Source of the DNA: a virus
DNA: 64,000 nt
IMG/VR virus record: IMGVR_UViG_3300030085_004825
Location: 1 to 64,000 of that record
Direction: 5' to 3' (one strand)
Shown here one piece after another: positions 51,808-61,163 of this stretch. Below the pieces are notes generated by a model. That model was not told the DNA's origin and did no database searches. It was given only the letters and a program-made list of their open reading frames with translations. Position 1 is the stretch's first letter. Each line of letters begins with the position of its first letter. Made by a program: the position numbers and the translations under genes.

Positions 51808-53487
51808 ATGTCAACAATTAATTCATTACTCGAAAACTCTGCAAATAGTTATAAAAACTTGCAGAGCGATGCTGCTAAAATGGCATCAAAATGGGGTAAA
51901 ACCGGATTGTTAGAAGGTCTCGGAGGCGAGATTGAAAAAAACAATATGGCGATGATCCTCGAAAACCAAGCTAAACAGCTTGTAACTGAAGCTTCTGCTA
52001 CTAACCAAGGTGGCGGTACCTTTTCAGTAGGACAAGGTGAACAATGGGCTGGTGTAGCACTTCCATTGGTAAGAAAAGTATTTGGATCTTTATCTACTAA
52101 AGAATTCATGTCTGTTCAACCAATGAACCTACCTTCAGGTCTTGTATTTTTCCTTGATTTCCAATATGGACAACAAAAAGAACTAGACTTCGGTCCTGCA
52201 GGAGATGTTTATACTGCTGGTTCTTCAATGTATGGTAATACTGACCCAGGTGCTAATGCTGACCCATCAGGTGGTCTTTATGGTGCTGGTAGATTTGCTT
52301 ATTCAATTAACCAAAGATCAGCTTCATTAGACGGTACTATTTCTTCAGCTACTTGGGCACAAGTTGATTATGATTCTGCTAAATCTGCTTCTATAGCAGC
52401 AGGAGTTACATATTCAGCGGTTGCTATTGATATGTCAACGTTAACTGGATCTGGTGCTACAAACCCAGATTTTAAAGGAGCTAGAGCATTTACTGCTACT
52501 TCAGCTTCTATTGCTACAACTTCAAATATCTTACCACAATATACTTCTGTTAATGCAGCTACTGGTACTGTAACATTTATTTATGAACAATCTTCAGCTT
52601 CATTTGCTGATTTAGATGAGCCATTCTATGTTACTTATAACCTACAACCAACTGATAACAACAGAGGTGATTTTGAAGATACTACTGGAGGTGGATTCCC
52701 TAATGCTGAATCAACAACTGCTGATCAATTAGCAATCCCTCAAATTGATATCAAAATGAAATCTGAAGCTATTGTTGCTAAAACACGTAAGTTAAAAGCA
52801 CAATGGACACCAGAATTTGCTCAAGATTTGAACGCTTACCAATCTTTGGATGCTGAAGCGGAATTAACTTCAATCATGAGTGAATATATTGCATTAGAAA
52901 TTGATTTGGAAAACTTGGATATGTTGATTCAAGATGCATCTGCTGCTGATGAGTATTGGTATGCACAAAACAATAGAGTTCTAAATGCTAACAGTGATGG
53001 ATATGATAATCCTGGATTCTTTAATACACAAGGACAATGGTTCCAAACTTTAGGAACTAAAATGCAGAAAGTATCTAACAAGATTCACCAAAAGACCCTT
53101 AGAGGTGGTGCTAACTGGTTAGTATGTTCTCCATCAGTTGCTACAGTCCTAGAATCAATTCCTGGATTTGCTTCAACATCTGATGGTGATGCTGCAAAAG
53201 CGTCTTATGCATTTGGTATCCAAAAAGCAGGTAACTTGAATAACCGTTATACGGTTTACAAGAACCCATACATGACTGAAAATGTAATCCTAATGGGTTA
53301 TAGAGGTTCTCAATTCTTGGAAACAGGAGCAGTATTTGCACCATATGTTCCATTAATTATGACTCCTCTAGTATACGATCCAGATACATTTACACCACGT
53401 AAAGGTCTCTTGACTCGTTACGCGAAGAAGATGATTCGACCTGAATTCTTCGGACGTATCTTTGTAAATGATTTACATCAACTATAA
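51808..53487 (+). CDS. 23: major capsid protein (gp23)
   Basis: This 559-residue protein has a propeptide and the T4 gp23 body. QAKQLVTE-A (61/62) is the predicted gp21 cleavage site, close to E65/A66 in T4. Then come ALPLVRKVFGSLSTKEFMSV, QPMNLPSGLVFFLDFQYG, the FAQDLNAYQSLDAEAELTSI stretch and the C-terminal PYVPLIMTPLVYDPDTFTP with GLLTRYAKKMIRPEFFGRI. It forms the head shell. Codons here are more G/C-rich at some positions than in neighbours, as expected for a highly expressed gene. A terminator follows. Confidence 0.95.
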   Translation: MSTINSLLENSANSYKNLQSDAAKMASKWGKTGLLEGLGGEIEKNNMAMILENQAKQLVTEASATNQGGGTFSVGQGEQWAGVALPLVRKVFGSLSTKEFMSVQPMNLPSGLVFFLDFQYGQQKELDFGPAGDVYTAGSSMYGNTDPGANADPSGGLYGAGRFAYSINQRSASLDGTISSATWAQVDYDSAKSASIAAGVTYSAVAIDMSTLTGSGATNPDFKGARAFTATSASIATTSNILPQYTSVNAATGTVTFIYEQSSASFADLDEPFYVTYNLQPTDNNRGDFEDTTGGGFPNAESTTADQLAIPQIDIKMKSEAIVAKTRKLKAQWTPEFAQDLNAYQSLDAEAELTSIMSEYIALEIDLENLDMLIQDASAADEYWYAQNNRVLNANSDGYDNPGFFNTQGQWFQTLGTKMQKVSNKIHQKTLRGGANWLVCSPSVATVLESIPGFASTSDGDAAKASYAFGIQKAGNLNNRYTVYKNPYMTENVILMGYRGSQFLETGAVFAPYVPLIMTPLVYDPDTFTPRKGLLTRYAKKMIRPEFFGRIFVNDLHQL

Positions 53488-53510
53488 GATATAAATTATA
53501 AAGATTAAAT

Positions 53511-53537
53511 AAGCCTGGCGAAAGCCAGGCTTTTTTT
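53511..53537 (+). terminator. Rho-independent terminator after the capsid gene
   Basis: The perfect 9-base stem AAGCCTGGC/GCCAGGCTT closes a GAAA tetraloop and is followed by a T run. Confidence 0.95.
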
Positions 53538-53540
53538 GTA

Positions 53541-53549
53541 TATGTATAA
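53541..53549 (+). promoter_or_regulatory. late-type motif variant TATGTATAA
   Basis: TATGTATAATCA directly after the terminator, 24 bases before the PhoH ATG. It is the same 12 bases as at 25965. Confidence 0.4.
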
Positions 53550-53564
53550 TCAAATGTTATAATA

Positions 53565-54227
53565 ATGGCTAAATCAAATATAGAAAAAACCCCACCAAAA
53601 GGAGCAGTTAAATTTTCAATAACACTTTCTGAAGAACAAAAATCAGCTAAACAAGCAATGTTTCATCATCCTTATAATTTTATTGTAGGTAAAGCAGGTA
53701 GTGGTAAAACAATGTTAGCATGTCAAGTTGCACTTGATATGTTTTTTAAAAGAATGATAAATAAAATTATTATAACTCGTCCTACTGTTTCAACTGAAGA
53801 CAATGGTTTTTTACCTGGTGATGAAAAAGAAAAAATGGAACCATGGTTAGTACCTATTCGTTCTAATATGAGAAAGGTGTATAATAAACCTGCTATTTTA
53901 GAAAAAATGGAAGCAGATGAAAATATTGAATTAGTTTCTTTAGCTCATTTTAGAGGTAGAACATTTGAAAATTCTGTAGTAATAGTAGATGAATTTCAAA
54001 ATTTAACCCGCTCACAATTAGGAATGGCTTTAGGTAGATTAGGTAAAGGTTCTACAATGATATTTTGTGGTGATAATCAACAAATAGATTTAAAAGATAA
54101 AAATTATTCTGCAATACATGATATGGCAAAAATTGTAGAATCTGAATATGTGTATAAAAGAATTTTACATGATAACCACAGACACCCAGCAATTGATGAA
54201 GTCTTTGAAATGTTAAGTGGGATGTAA
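53565..54227 (+). CDS. phoH: PhoH-like ATPase
   Basis: This 220-residue protein has Walker A GKAGSGKT (42-49), the PhoH-typical ITRPTVST, GFLPGDEKEKM, SVVIVDEFQNL (Walker B, D142/E143) and FCGDNQQIDL. PhoH proteins are ATPases found in many marine phages; the cellular role is thought to be in RNA metabolism, and in phages it is unsettled. Placement after the capsid gene behind its own terminator and promoter-like motif suggests separate expression. Confidence 0.9.
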   Translation: MAKSNIEKTPPKGAVKFSITLSEEQKSAKQAMFHHPYNFIVGKAGSGKTMLACQVALDMFFKRMINKIIITRPTVSTEDNGFLPGDEKEKMEPWLVPIRSNMRKVYNKPAILEKMEADENIELVSLAHFRGRTFENSVVIVDEFQNLTRSQLGMALGRLGKGSTMIFCGDNQQIDLKDKNYSAIHDMAKIVESEYVYKRILHDNHRHPAIDEVFEMLSGM

Positions 54228-54245
54228 GTTTTCCAACATTTTTTA

Positions 54246-54254
54246 TATTTATAA
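54246..54254 (+). promoter_or_regulatory. putative late-promoter motif TATTTATAA
   Basis: TATTTATAATAAAAA with its first base 18 bases before the ATG at 54264. It opens the fibre cassette. Confidence 0.55.
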
Positions 54255-54263
54255 TAAAAAATA

Positions 54264-54665
54264 ATGGCTGCAGGAAAATATTCTTTTACTATTGAACAAG
54301 GAACTACTACAAATTTTGAAATCCAATATAAAGATTCAAATAACACCCCAGTTGATTTAACTAATTATTCAGGTAGACTGCAAATTAGATCTACTTATGC
54401 TCAAGATAGTGGTGAACTATTTTTAACATTATCATCTTCTTTAAATTCTGATGGAACTGGATTAAATTTTAGTGGTTCAAACGGATCTACTTCCCCCACA
54501 TCAGGATCAATAGGTATTTATATTGCAGCTTGCACTAGTTCAGCTTTAATTTTTAATGAAGCAAAGTACGACCTTGAACTTTATTCAGGAAGTGGTGAAT
54601 GTCCCTTTACTATAAGATTATTAGAAGGGAACGTAAAATTAAGTAAAGAAGTAACTCGAATATGA
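54264..54665 (+). CDS. fibre/baseplate-type beta protein, 133 aa
   Basis: This 133-residue protein begins YSFTIEQGTTTNFEIQYKDS with PVDLTNYSGRLQIR, a beta-sandwich start found in phage tail proteins of the BppU-like type that anchor fibres. The end is a further beta region with PFTIRLLEGNVKLS. It overlaps the collagen-like fibre gene by ATGA, so the two probably assemble together. Confidence 0.75.
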   Translation: MAAGKYSFTIEQGTTTNFEIQYKDSNNTPVDLTNYSGRLQIRSTYAQDSGELFLTLSSSLNSDGTGLNFSGSNGSTSPTSGSIGIYIAACTSSALIFNEAKYDLELYSGSGECPFTIRLLEGNVKLSKEVTRI

Positions 54666-56329
54666 GTAAAATAAGCATTTCAAGTCAAAATGTCCAAGTA
54701 ACCCCTACAGTTACAGAAAATAAGGTTGAAATAAAAACATCTAACCATAATGATGTTACTATAACTCAACCAAATACTGAAATTGTTGAAATAGTTACAG
54801 GACCACAAGGGGCTAGAGGTCTCCAAGGCCCTTCAGGTTCTCAAGGCCCTTCAGGTTCTCAAGGATTGATTGGTCCCCAAGGTCCTTCAGGTTCTCAAGG
54901 CATCCCAGGCCCAATAGCTAATACAGGTTCATTTGTTACAAATGATCAAACATCTTCAATGTCAGTATTAACTGCTTCATATGCTTTAAATGTTGAAACT
55001 TTTGATCCTTTCCCATATACTGGAAGTGCTATAATTACAGGTAGTTTAGATGTAATAGGACCTGTTACATTAGCTCATGATGGAGGAACTAATTTAACTC
55101 TTGAAACAACTAACACTTATGGAGAAATATCATTCACAGGTAGTGGTGTAGCAAACATAATTAGTAAAGAATCTGATTTACGCCTAAAAGGAGGCTCAGG
55201 AAATCAATTATGGTTAGGTGCTAATGATGTAAATGGGTTATTTAGAATTATTGAAGATGGTAATGCAAATATAAAGGGTGGATTAAGAAATGTTAAAATA
55301 AGAGCAGATGAAGGATTTACTTTAGGTTTAGGAGCAAATAATGTAAATGATATTCTTCTTATTAGTAGCAGTACCACCTCTATCTCAGGATCACAAATTG
55401 TATATGGAAGTACACCTTCTGAACTTGTAAGAATTACTCAAACAGGAACTGGCCCTGCTCTTTTAGTAGAAGACTCAGCAAACCCTGATTCAACCCCAAC
55501 TATCATAACTAAAGATGGGGATGTATTTATAGGATCTGGGTCTGCCCCTGCAACATTAGGAGGGTTAACCCCTAAGCTATATATTAAAAATGGAGATAGT
55601 GGATATGATTCACATTTAGCTATTGATACTGCAATGTTATTTGAAGGGCAAGGAGCTACATATTTTGCAACATTAACCCAAGACTCAGTTGTTGGTGGTT
55701 TTTATATGGGCAGCAATTCAGACCCATTTGGAGCTGTAGTAAGATGGGGATACGATGCTGGTAATTTAGAACTTATAGCTGCATCTGTAGGACATGGTAT
55801 TACATTTCAAGTTGGAAATAAACCAACTGCTTCAATGACATTACAACCTATTAGTAGTGGTACCTCTGACCCAACAGCTGTTTTAAATGTAACAGGAAGT
55901 ATAATAACAAATAATATAACAGCATCAAATAATATTAGTGCTAGTAATATTGTAACAGGTTTAACGGGCTCATTTGGATTATTAACGGGTTTATCTCCTA
56001 TAATAGTTAGAGATCAAATAACATTTGAACAACCTATTACAGCATCATCTAATATAAGTGCAAGTGGAACTATAGAATCTGCAGGTAACATAACAAATGG
56101 AACATCAAGAACCTTATTTACCACAGCAAGTATAGTTTATAGTGGAAGCAATGTTACACAAGTAACACAAAGTTTTGGTGCAACCCAACAAATAACAAAC
56201 ATAATATACTCAGGATCATTTGAAGATGGAAATCCTTTATCAGTATCCGTGACTGGATCAGATGGGGTTAATAAATTATACACTCTAACATATAGCGCAA
56301 GTTTAGTTACACAAATAATACAAAGTTAA
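54662..56329 (+). CDS. collagen-like tail fibre protein
   Basis: This 555-residue protein has an N-terminal beta segment, then about 38 residues of collagen-type G-x-y repeats (47-84: GPQGARGLQGPSGSQGPSGS and on), then long Ser/Thr/Gly-rich beta repeats typical of trimeric fibres, with ASNNISAS, ITASSNISASG and a C-terminal SGSFEDGNPLSVSVTGSDG. The collagen segment would trimerise the shaft. It probably contacts the host surface. No chaperone or peptidase domain is visible. Confidence 0.85.
   Translation: MSKISISSQNVQVTPTVTENKVEIKTSNHNDVTITQPNTEIVEIVTGPQGARGLQGPSGSQGPSGSQGLIGPQGPSGSQGIPGPIANTGSFVTNDQTSSMSVLTASYALNVETFDPFPYTGSAIITGSLDVIGPVTLAHDGGTNLTLETTNTYGEISFTGSGVANIISKESDLRLKGGSGNQLWLGANDVNGLFRIIEDGNANIKGGLRNVKIRADEGFTLGLGANNVNDILLISSSTTSISGSQIVYGSTPSELVRITQTGTGPALLVEDSANPDSTPTIITKDGDVFIGSGSAPATLGGLTPKLYIKNGDSGYDSHLAIDTAMLFEGQGATYFATLTQDSVVGGFYMGSNSDPFGAVVRWGYDAGNLELIAASVGHGITFQVGNKPTASMTLQPISSGTSDPTAVLNVTGSIITNNITASNNISASNIVTGLTGSFGLLTGLSPIIVRDQITFEQPITASSNISASGTIESAGNITNGTSRTLFTTASIVYSGSNVTQVTQSFGATQQITNIIYSGSFEDGNPLSVSVTGSDGVNKLYTLTYSASLVTQIIQS
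54824..54895 (+). repeat. 18-base tandem repeats coding the collagen-like segment
   Basis: CAAGGCCCTTCAGGTTCT occurs twice in tandem (54824-54859), followed by a diverged unit and a third copy with one substitution (54878-54895). Copy number is likely to vary by slippage. Confidence 0.85.
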
Positions 56330-56338
56330 TATTTATAA
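56330..56338 (+). promoter_or_regulatory. putative late-promoter motif TATTTATAA
   Basis: TATTTATAATAAAGA overlaps the upstream stop region, 18 bases before the ATG at 56348. Confidence 0.5.
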
Positions 56339-56347
56339 TAAAGAATT

Positions 56348-56638
56348 ATGGCAACATACACACTACCAAATGGATCAACATGGAACACCGGTTTAGATTA
56401 TTTTAATCAAACCGACCAAAACGTGTATCAATTTATTAAAGAAGTAGAAACAGCAAATACTCCTGTTAAAACATTTATTTCTGGAGCTAATGCTAATATA
56501 CCAAGAATGACTCAACAACAATGGACTGAGTCTTCATACGACAATTATAACTATATACGCAATACTGTCTACACATACAAGGATAACACATACACTAGAC
56601 AGCATGTAACAGAAACATTTGAAATACAAAGTAAATAA
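56348..56638 (+). CDS. small fibre-cassette protein, 96 aa
   Basis: This 96-residue protein is rich in Thr, Asn, Tyr and Gln (TYTLPNGSTWNTGLDYF, QQQWTESSYDNYNYIRN). It has no signal peptide or known domain. It lies 2 bases before the beta-helix gene and shares its less A+T-rich codon style, so both were probably acquired together. An accessory or chaperone role for the spike is possible. Confidence 0.65.
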   Translation: MATYTLPNGSTWNTGLDYFNQTDQNVYQFIKEVETANTPVKTFISGANANIPRMTQQQWTESSYDNYNYIRNTVYTYKDNTYTRQHVTETFEIQSK

Positions 56639-56640
56639 TT

Positions 56641-58068
56641 ATGGCATGGACATTATCAGGTGATTATTATGTAGACGCAGTAGCCGGTGATGACGGTAAT
56701 GCAGGAACATCTACAGCACCATTTAAAACAATACCTGCAGCAATAGCAGCTGCTGAAGCAGAAGCCTCTGGATATTATGACATCATAGTTGGAGCTGGAA
56801 CATACACAGACAGACTAGTATCTGGAAATAGTTCTAGATACATGTGCCTTAAAGCAGATGGTGAAGTAATATTTGACGCTAGTAGCACCGGCGACAGTGC
56901 ATTTTACAACGGTAAGTTTTGGGTAGTAGAAGGATTTAAAATAATTGATGTTGAACAAGCACTACAAAAATCAACTAGCGATGCAAATCGAGTAAATTTT
57001 CACAAATGCTATATAAAAAATTGTGCTGATTGGTATATAGATTTAACAATGAATGAACTATCATTTTATAACGACACTGGTTGTATATTTGAAAACGTTG
57101 GAAGCACAAACCTAAGCACATCACACTATGCTCGCTATTTTAATTTTTATAATTGTATGTTTATTAATAGTTGGATGCCAGGTTATAGAGATACTGGTGG
57201 TCAGTTTAGTAGTAATACTTATCAACCATCAGCCAATGAATGTGTATTTGTAAACACTGAAAATAATGGAATCACTAATTATTATTCTGGACCAGCTTCT
57301 GTAGCTTATGGAAATGTTAGAAATAGCGTATTTAATGAATTTGCTGTATACAGGGATAAAAACGCCATAAAACGATCAGGATCTGCATTAGCCGAATTCT
57401 TTGACACAGGCAACAACGGCAATTACTGGGAAGCTGGAGCTAAAGTTGTCAGTATGTCATTTAACACAGATATATCTGGATCTAATATGATGTCAGACGC
57501 AATATACACTCTATCTGGTGTTGCATCTAATAAAGATTATTTCCAAAATTCCCGTATGGGTAATACTAGATTTGCTGGTACTAACAACATGGCAACAGCT
57601 TATGGATATCAAGACATTGCATCCAATCCATTTCACACTGCCGGTGGAGCAACTTGGACGAATATTACTGCATCAGATGTAGGAGGCCTACAAATTTCAG
57701 CATCAACTGTACCAACTGGTACAATAGAGTCTGCAGTTATAGATCAAGGGAGTGTTAAAGTTATACGACAAATTAAAACTTCATTTACTTCTACAGAACT
57801 AGGAGCAACAGGTATATCAGTACACACTGCAAGTGTAGACAATAAATTCCCAACCAGACAAACATTTGAAATGCGTTATGGAAATACTTCTGATTTATCT
57901 AGTACTCCATATCAAATATTTGATACTAGTTTACCAACATATATAGATTCAAATGGTAGTGGAAGTGGTGATATAACATTTAACTCTGGTAGTAACTTTA
58001 ATTTTCCAAGTGCAAGATATTTACAACTTAAATTTACATTAAGAACCAACATGACTGGATCAACCTAA
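56641..58068 (+). CDS. right-handed beta-helix tail spike-like protein
   Basis: This 475-residue protein begins DYYVDAVAGDDGNAGTSTAP with FKTIPAAIAAAEA and IIVGAGTYTDRLV, the start of a pectate-lyase-like (DUF1565-type) right-handed beta helix. Repeated short strands (HKCYIKNCADWYIDL, FYNDTGCIFENVGS, FNFYNCMFINSW) continue to about residue 230, and a separate beta domain follows. Such folds bind or cleave polysaccharides, but catalytic acids cannot be assigned. The G+C content looks higher than in flanking genes, a sign of transfer. Confidence 0.8.
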   Translation: MAWTLSGDYYVDAVAGDDGNAGTSTAPFKTIPAAIAAAEAEASGYYDIIVGAGTYTDRLVSGNSSRYMCLKADGEVIFDASSTGDSAFYNGKFWVVEGFKIIDVEQALQKSTSDANRVNFHKCYIKNCADWYIDLTMNELSFYNDTGCIFENVGSTNLSTSHYARYFNFYNCMFINSWMPGYRDTGGQFSSNTYQPSANECVFVNTENNGITNYYSGPASVAYGNVRNSVFNEFAVYRDKNAIKRSGSALAEFFDTGNNGNYWEAGAKVVSMSFNTDISGSNMMSDAIYTLSGVASNKDYFQNSRMGNTRFAGTNNMATAYGYQDIASNPFHTAGGATWTNITASDVGGLQISASTVPTGTIESAVIDQGSVKVIRQIKTSFTSTELGATGISVHTASVDNKFPTRQTFEMRYGNTSDLSSTPYQIFDTSLPTYIDSNGSGSGDITFNSGSNFNFPSARYLQLKFTLRTNMTGST

Positions 58069-58547
58069 TGGCAGTAGATGATAGAATATTATTTTATGGT
58101 GCAGCTATACAAAGCGATACTCCTAGATTTTATGGAGCATCTATAGTTGCAGATACACCTCGTTTTTATGGTGCTTCTATAGTTACAAATAATTACATGA
58201 ATGGAGATATACTTGTAATTGATGGGGAAACATCCGAACCTATTAATGGAGCAACCATAACTATAACATCTACACAAACAAATCCTATACATTATGTTGG
58301 AAATTTATCTGGCACAACTAATAGTGATGGTATATTTACAGCAACAGGTTCATCAACAACTGGAACTACCCTAACCATTGAAGCAAATGGATTTACAACA
58401 TATACAGGACCATTAACATCTACAGATTATGATTTTGGATTAACTATACCTTTATTTAAAGGTGGAGGAACATCTAAAAAGATATATACTACAAATAAAG
58501 GTAATATCCTTATTAATCCTAATGATACTGTTCTTATAGAACTCTAG
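58068..58547 (+). CDS. repeat plus CarbopepD-like structural protein, 159 aa
   Basis: This 159-residue protein starts with three 12-residue repeats (FYGAAIQSDTPR, FYGASIVADTPR, FYGASIVTNN). A carboxypeptidase-regulatory-like beta domain follows (about 45-125, with IDGETSEPINGATITIT, NSDGIFTATG and EANGFTTYTGPL). The repeats may bind a partner or form a beta spiral. It overlaps the spike gene by TAATG and closes the fibre cassette. Confidence 0.75.
   Translation: MAVDDRILFYGAAIQSDTPRFYGASIVADTPRFYGASIVTNNYMNGDILVIDGETSEPINGATITITSTQTNPIHYVGNLSGTTNSDGIFTATGSSTTGTTLTIEANGFTTYTGPLTSTDYDFGLTIPLFKGGGTSKKIYTTNKGNILINPNDTVLIEL
58092..58199 (+). repeat. three 36-base tandem repeats
   Basis: The units at 58092, 58128 and 58164 each begin TTTTATGG(T/A)GC and code for FYGA(A/S)I. 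DNA identity has decayed, while protein identity is kept. Confidence 0.8.
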
Positions 58548-58558
58548 GTTTTTTTTAA

Positions 58559-58567
58559 TATTTATAA
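58559..58567 (+). promoter_or_regulatory. putative late-promoter motif TATTTATAA
   Basis: TATTTATAACAAAAT with its first base 21 bases before the ATG at 58580. Confidence 0.55.
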
Positions 58568-58579
58568 CAAAATACTAAC

Positions 58580-59734
58580 ATGGCAAATATACCTATATGG
58601 CCAGGATCAAGTAGTTTCTTCCCAGGAGCTACACCTTTTGGCTTTTATGATAATGATTCTCAATTCCAACAAGATACTGATAGATTTGCTAAGTTTGCAG
58701 CTCAACGTTTAGGATATCCTCTTGTAGAAGTTGAATTGCAAGATTTAAATTTTTATACAGCATTTGAAGAAGCGATTACAACTTATGGGAATGAGTTATA
58801 TGCTTATCAAGTAGCAGATAATTTATTGTCTTTTCAAGGTGCTTCTTCCTCTATTGGTCCTGCTAATGAAGAATTACCTCAAGAAAATTTTTCTGAAATA
58901 GTACGTCTTTCTAATCAATATGGAACTGAAGCAGGAGTAGGTGGAACTGTAACATACCATAAAGGAATATTACCTCTAGAACCAGGAAAACAAACTTATG
59001 ATTTAAATGAATGGGCTATAAGTGAATCAATTGAAGGTAGGATTGAAGTTAAACGAGTTTACTATGAAATTTCTCCTGCAATTATGAGATACTTTGACCC
59101 ATATGCAGGCACAGGTGTAGGAATGCAACAAATGATGGATTCATTTGGTTGGGGGTCATTTTCTCCTGCTATCAATTTTATGTTAATGCCTATTAATTAT
59201 GATATGCAAAAAATCCAAGCAATTGAATTTAATGATCAAATTAGAAAATCTCAATATACTTTTGAATTAGTAAATAACCAATTAAAAGTTTTTCCAATTC
59301 CAATACAAAGAAGTATAAAAGCATTATGTTTTCAATATGTTAAATTAAATGATACAAACCAACCTTATTACGATAGAGATGGTAGAGAAATTATAACCAA
59401 CGCTTCTAACGTACCATATGAAAATCCTAACTATACACGCATTAACTCAGTTGGTAGGCAATGGATATTTGAGTATGGTTTAGCAATTGTAAAAGAAATT
59501 TTAGGATATGTTAGAGGAAAATATTCACAAATACCCATCCCTGGATCTGAAGTAACTCTAAACCAATCAGATTTAATTTCTGCTGCAACAGCTGAAAAAG
59601 GAGCATTAATAGAAAGATTAAGAGCATATTTTGAAACAACCTCTCGTAAAACATTACTTGAGAAAAAAGCAGCAGAAGGTGAAGCACAAAATAAAACTTT
59701 AGGGCAAGCCCCTATGACAATTTTTATAGGATAA
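58580..59734 (+). CDS. 13: neck protein gp13-like
   Basis: This 384-residue protein has AAQRLGYPLVEVELQDLNFY and TAFEEAITTYGNELYAYQ near the start, a pattern I associate with gp13-type neck proteins of marine T4-like phages, and a charged helical end. In T4, gp13 and gp14 form the neck that closes the filled head and joins it to the tail. The gp14 homologue follows one base after the stop. Confidence 0.82.
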   Translation: MANIPIWPGSSSFFPGATPFGFYDNDSQFQQDTDRFAKFAAQRLGYPLVEVELQDLNFYTAFEEAITTYGNELYAYQVADNLLSFQGASSSIGPANEELPQENFSEIVRLSNQYGTEAGVGGTVTYHKGILPLEPGKQTYDLNEWAISESIEGRIEVKRVYYEISPAIMRYFDPYAGTGVGMQQMMDSFGWGSFSPAINFMLMPINYDMQKIQAIEFNDQIRKSQYTFELVNNQLKVFPIPIQRSIKALCFQYVKLNDTNQPYYDRDGREIITNASNVPYENPNYTRINSVGRQWIFEYGLAIVKEILGYVRGKYSQIPIPGSEVTLNQSDLISAATAEKGALIERLRAYFETTSRKTLLEKKAAEGEAQNKTLGQAPMTIFIG

Positions 59735-59735
59735 T

Positions 59736-60245
59736 ATGGCACTATTTGGTACACAACGTGATGTTTCTTTAATAAAAAAAATAAACAGAGAGTTATTAGG
59801 AGATATAATAACTCAACAATGTGCTGTGTATAAACTAAATATTTCCGAAACTAAAGTAAACATATATGGTGAAGCATCAGGAGAAAAATACTATCAAGAT
59901 CCTGTATTATTTAATGTTTTAATTGAAAGAGGTGATCAAACTTATTCTACAGGAGATATGGGTGTTGATTATGGAAGAGAAATGGAGTTTAGGTTCTTTA
60001 GAGATGATTTAGTTGATGCTAGTGTAGTTATGGAACCTGGAGATATTATTATGTACTATGAAGCATATTTTGAAGTAGATAGTGTAGTAGATAACCAACT
60101 ATTTGTTGGTAAAGACCCAAGATATCCATATAATGAAAATCCACTAAACCCAGGACTAGAAAATTTTGGTGCTAATGAATCAATAATATGTAAAACTCAT
60201 CATGTACCTGCTGATAAAGTACAAATTACTAGAGAAAGATTATAA
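59736..60245 (+). CDS. 14: neck protein gp14-like
   Basis: This 169-residue protein carries RELLGDIITQQCAVYKLNIS, VNIYGEASGEKYYQDPVLF, MEFRFFRDDLVDA and EPGDIIMYYEAYFEVD, the core of gp14-type neck proteins. It is shorter than T4 gp14 (256), as often in marine relatives. It partners gp13 and is followed by a conserved tail-completion-type gene. Confidence 0.82.
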   Translation: MALFGTQRDVSLIKKINRELLGDIITQQCAVYKLNISETKVNIYGEASGEKYYQDPVLFNVLIERGDQTYSTGDMGVDYGREMEFRFFRDDLVDASVVMEPGDIIMYYEAYFEVDSVVDNQLFVGKDPRYPYNENPLNPGLENFGANESIICKTHHVPADKVQITRERL

Positions 60246-60248
60246 AAT

Positions 60249-61151
60249 ATGCCCCAATCAAGAAAACCTAACCCCAAATCACAAAAAGAAATATCTAATA
60301 ACCAGATAGACCCTTATGTTTTTCCTGAAACAGGGCAAACTCTTGGGAATCCTAATACTCCCTTAGATTATAAACCATTCACTGATAAAAATCAAAGTGG
60401 TTTAGATTTTAATAGATCTGAAAAATTATCTTTAAAAGGTGATAAAGTAAAAAAATTTTCAATAGGTTTACAAGATATAGATGAATCTATAATGTATTAT
60501 TTTAATAATGTAATACGTCCTTTTGTTTATCAAAACACAGACAGAATACCTGTACCTGTAATATATGGTTCCCCTGAAAAATGGAAATCAGTACAAAAAG
60601 ATGGTTATTATAGAGATAAAAATGGAGCTATAATGTCTCCTTTAATAATGTTTAAAAGAGATACAATAGATAAAAATAGATCTTTAGCTAATAAATTAGA
60701 TGCCAATCACCCTCATGTATACACCACCCATAAATCAGTATACAATAAAAAAAATGCTTATTCTAATTTTAATGTTTTAAATAATCGTATACCTACAGAA
60801 CAATTTATAGTAAATGTTGTACCTGATTATGTTACTTTAACTTATTCATGTGTTGTACAAACTTATTATTTTGATCAACTAAATAAAATTTTAGAAGCTA
60901 TTAATTATGCTTCAGATGCATATTGGGGTGACCCTGAACGTTTTAAATTTAAAGCTTCAATAGATAGTTATTCAACAACTGTAGAAGTTTCTGATAATAC
61001 TGATAGAATTGTAAGAGGTAGTTTTTCTATAAAATTGTTTGGGTATATAGTTCCTGATAATATCCAAAAAGAATTAACAGCTATTAAAAAATATAACAGT
61101 AAAAGTAAAATTGTAATAGGGATTGAGTCTGTTGATACTCTTCCTAAATAA
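60249..61151 (+). CDS. conserved neck/tail-completion-type protein, 300 aa
   Basis: This 300-residue protein contains LKGDKVKKFSIGLQDIDESI, MYYFNNVIRPFVYQN, PVPVIYGSPEKWKSVQKDGY and DKNGAIMSPLIMFKRD. I associate this set with a conserved structural protein in marine T4-like phages encoded next to gp14. In T4 the gene at this place is the tail terminator gp15, so a tail-completion role is possible, though I cannot confirm homology to it. The C-terminal third has a beta domain with RIVRGSFSIKLFGYIVPD. Confidence 0.75.
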   Translation: MPQSRKPNPKSQKEISNNQIDPYVFPETGQTLGNPNTPLDYKPFTDKNQSGLDFNRSEKLSLKGDKVKKFSIGLQDIDESIMYYFNNVIRPFVYQNTDRIPVPVIYGSPEKWKSVQKDGYYRDKNGAIMSPLIMFKRDTIDKNRSLANKLDANHPHVYTTHKSVYNKKNAYSNFNVLNNRIPTEQFIVNVVPDYVTLTYSCVVQTYYFDQLNKILEAINYASDAYWGDPERFKFKASIDSYSTTVEVSDNTDRIVRGSFSIKLFGYIVPDNIQKELTAIKKYNSKSKIVIGIESVDTLPK

Positions 61152-61163
61152 TTTTTATAAATT

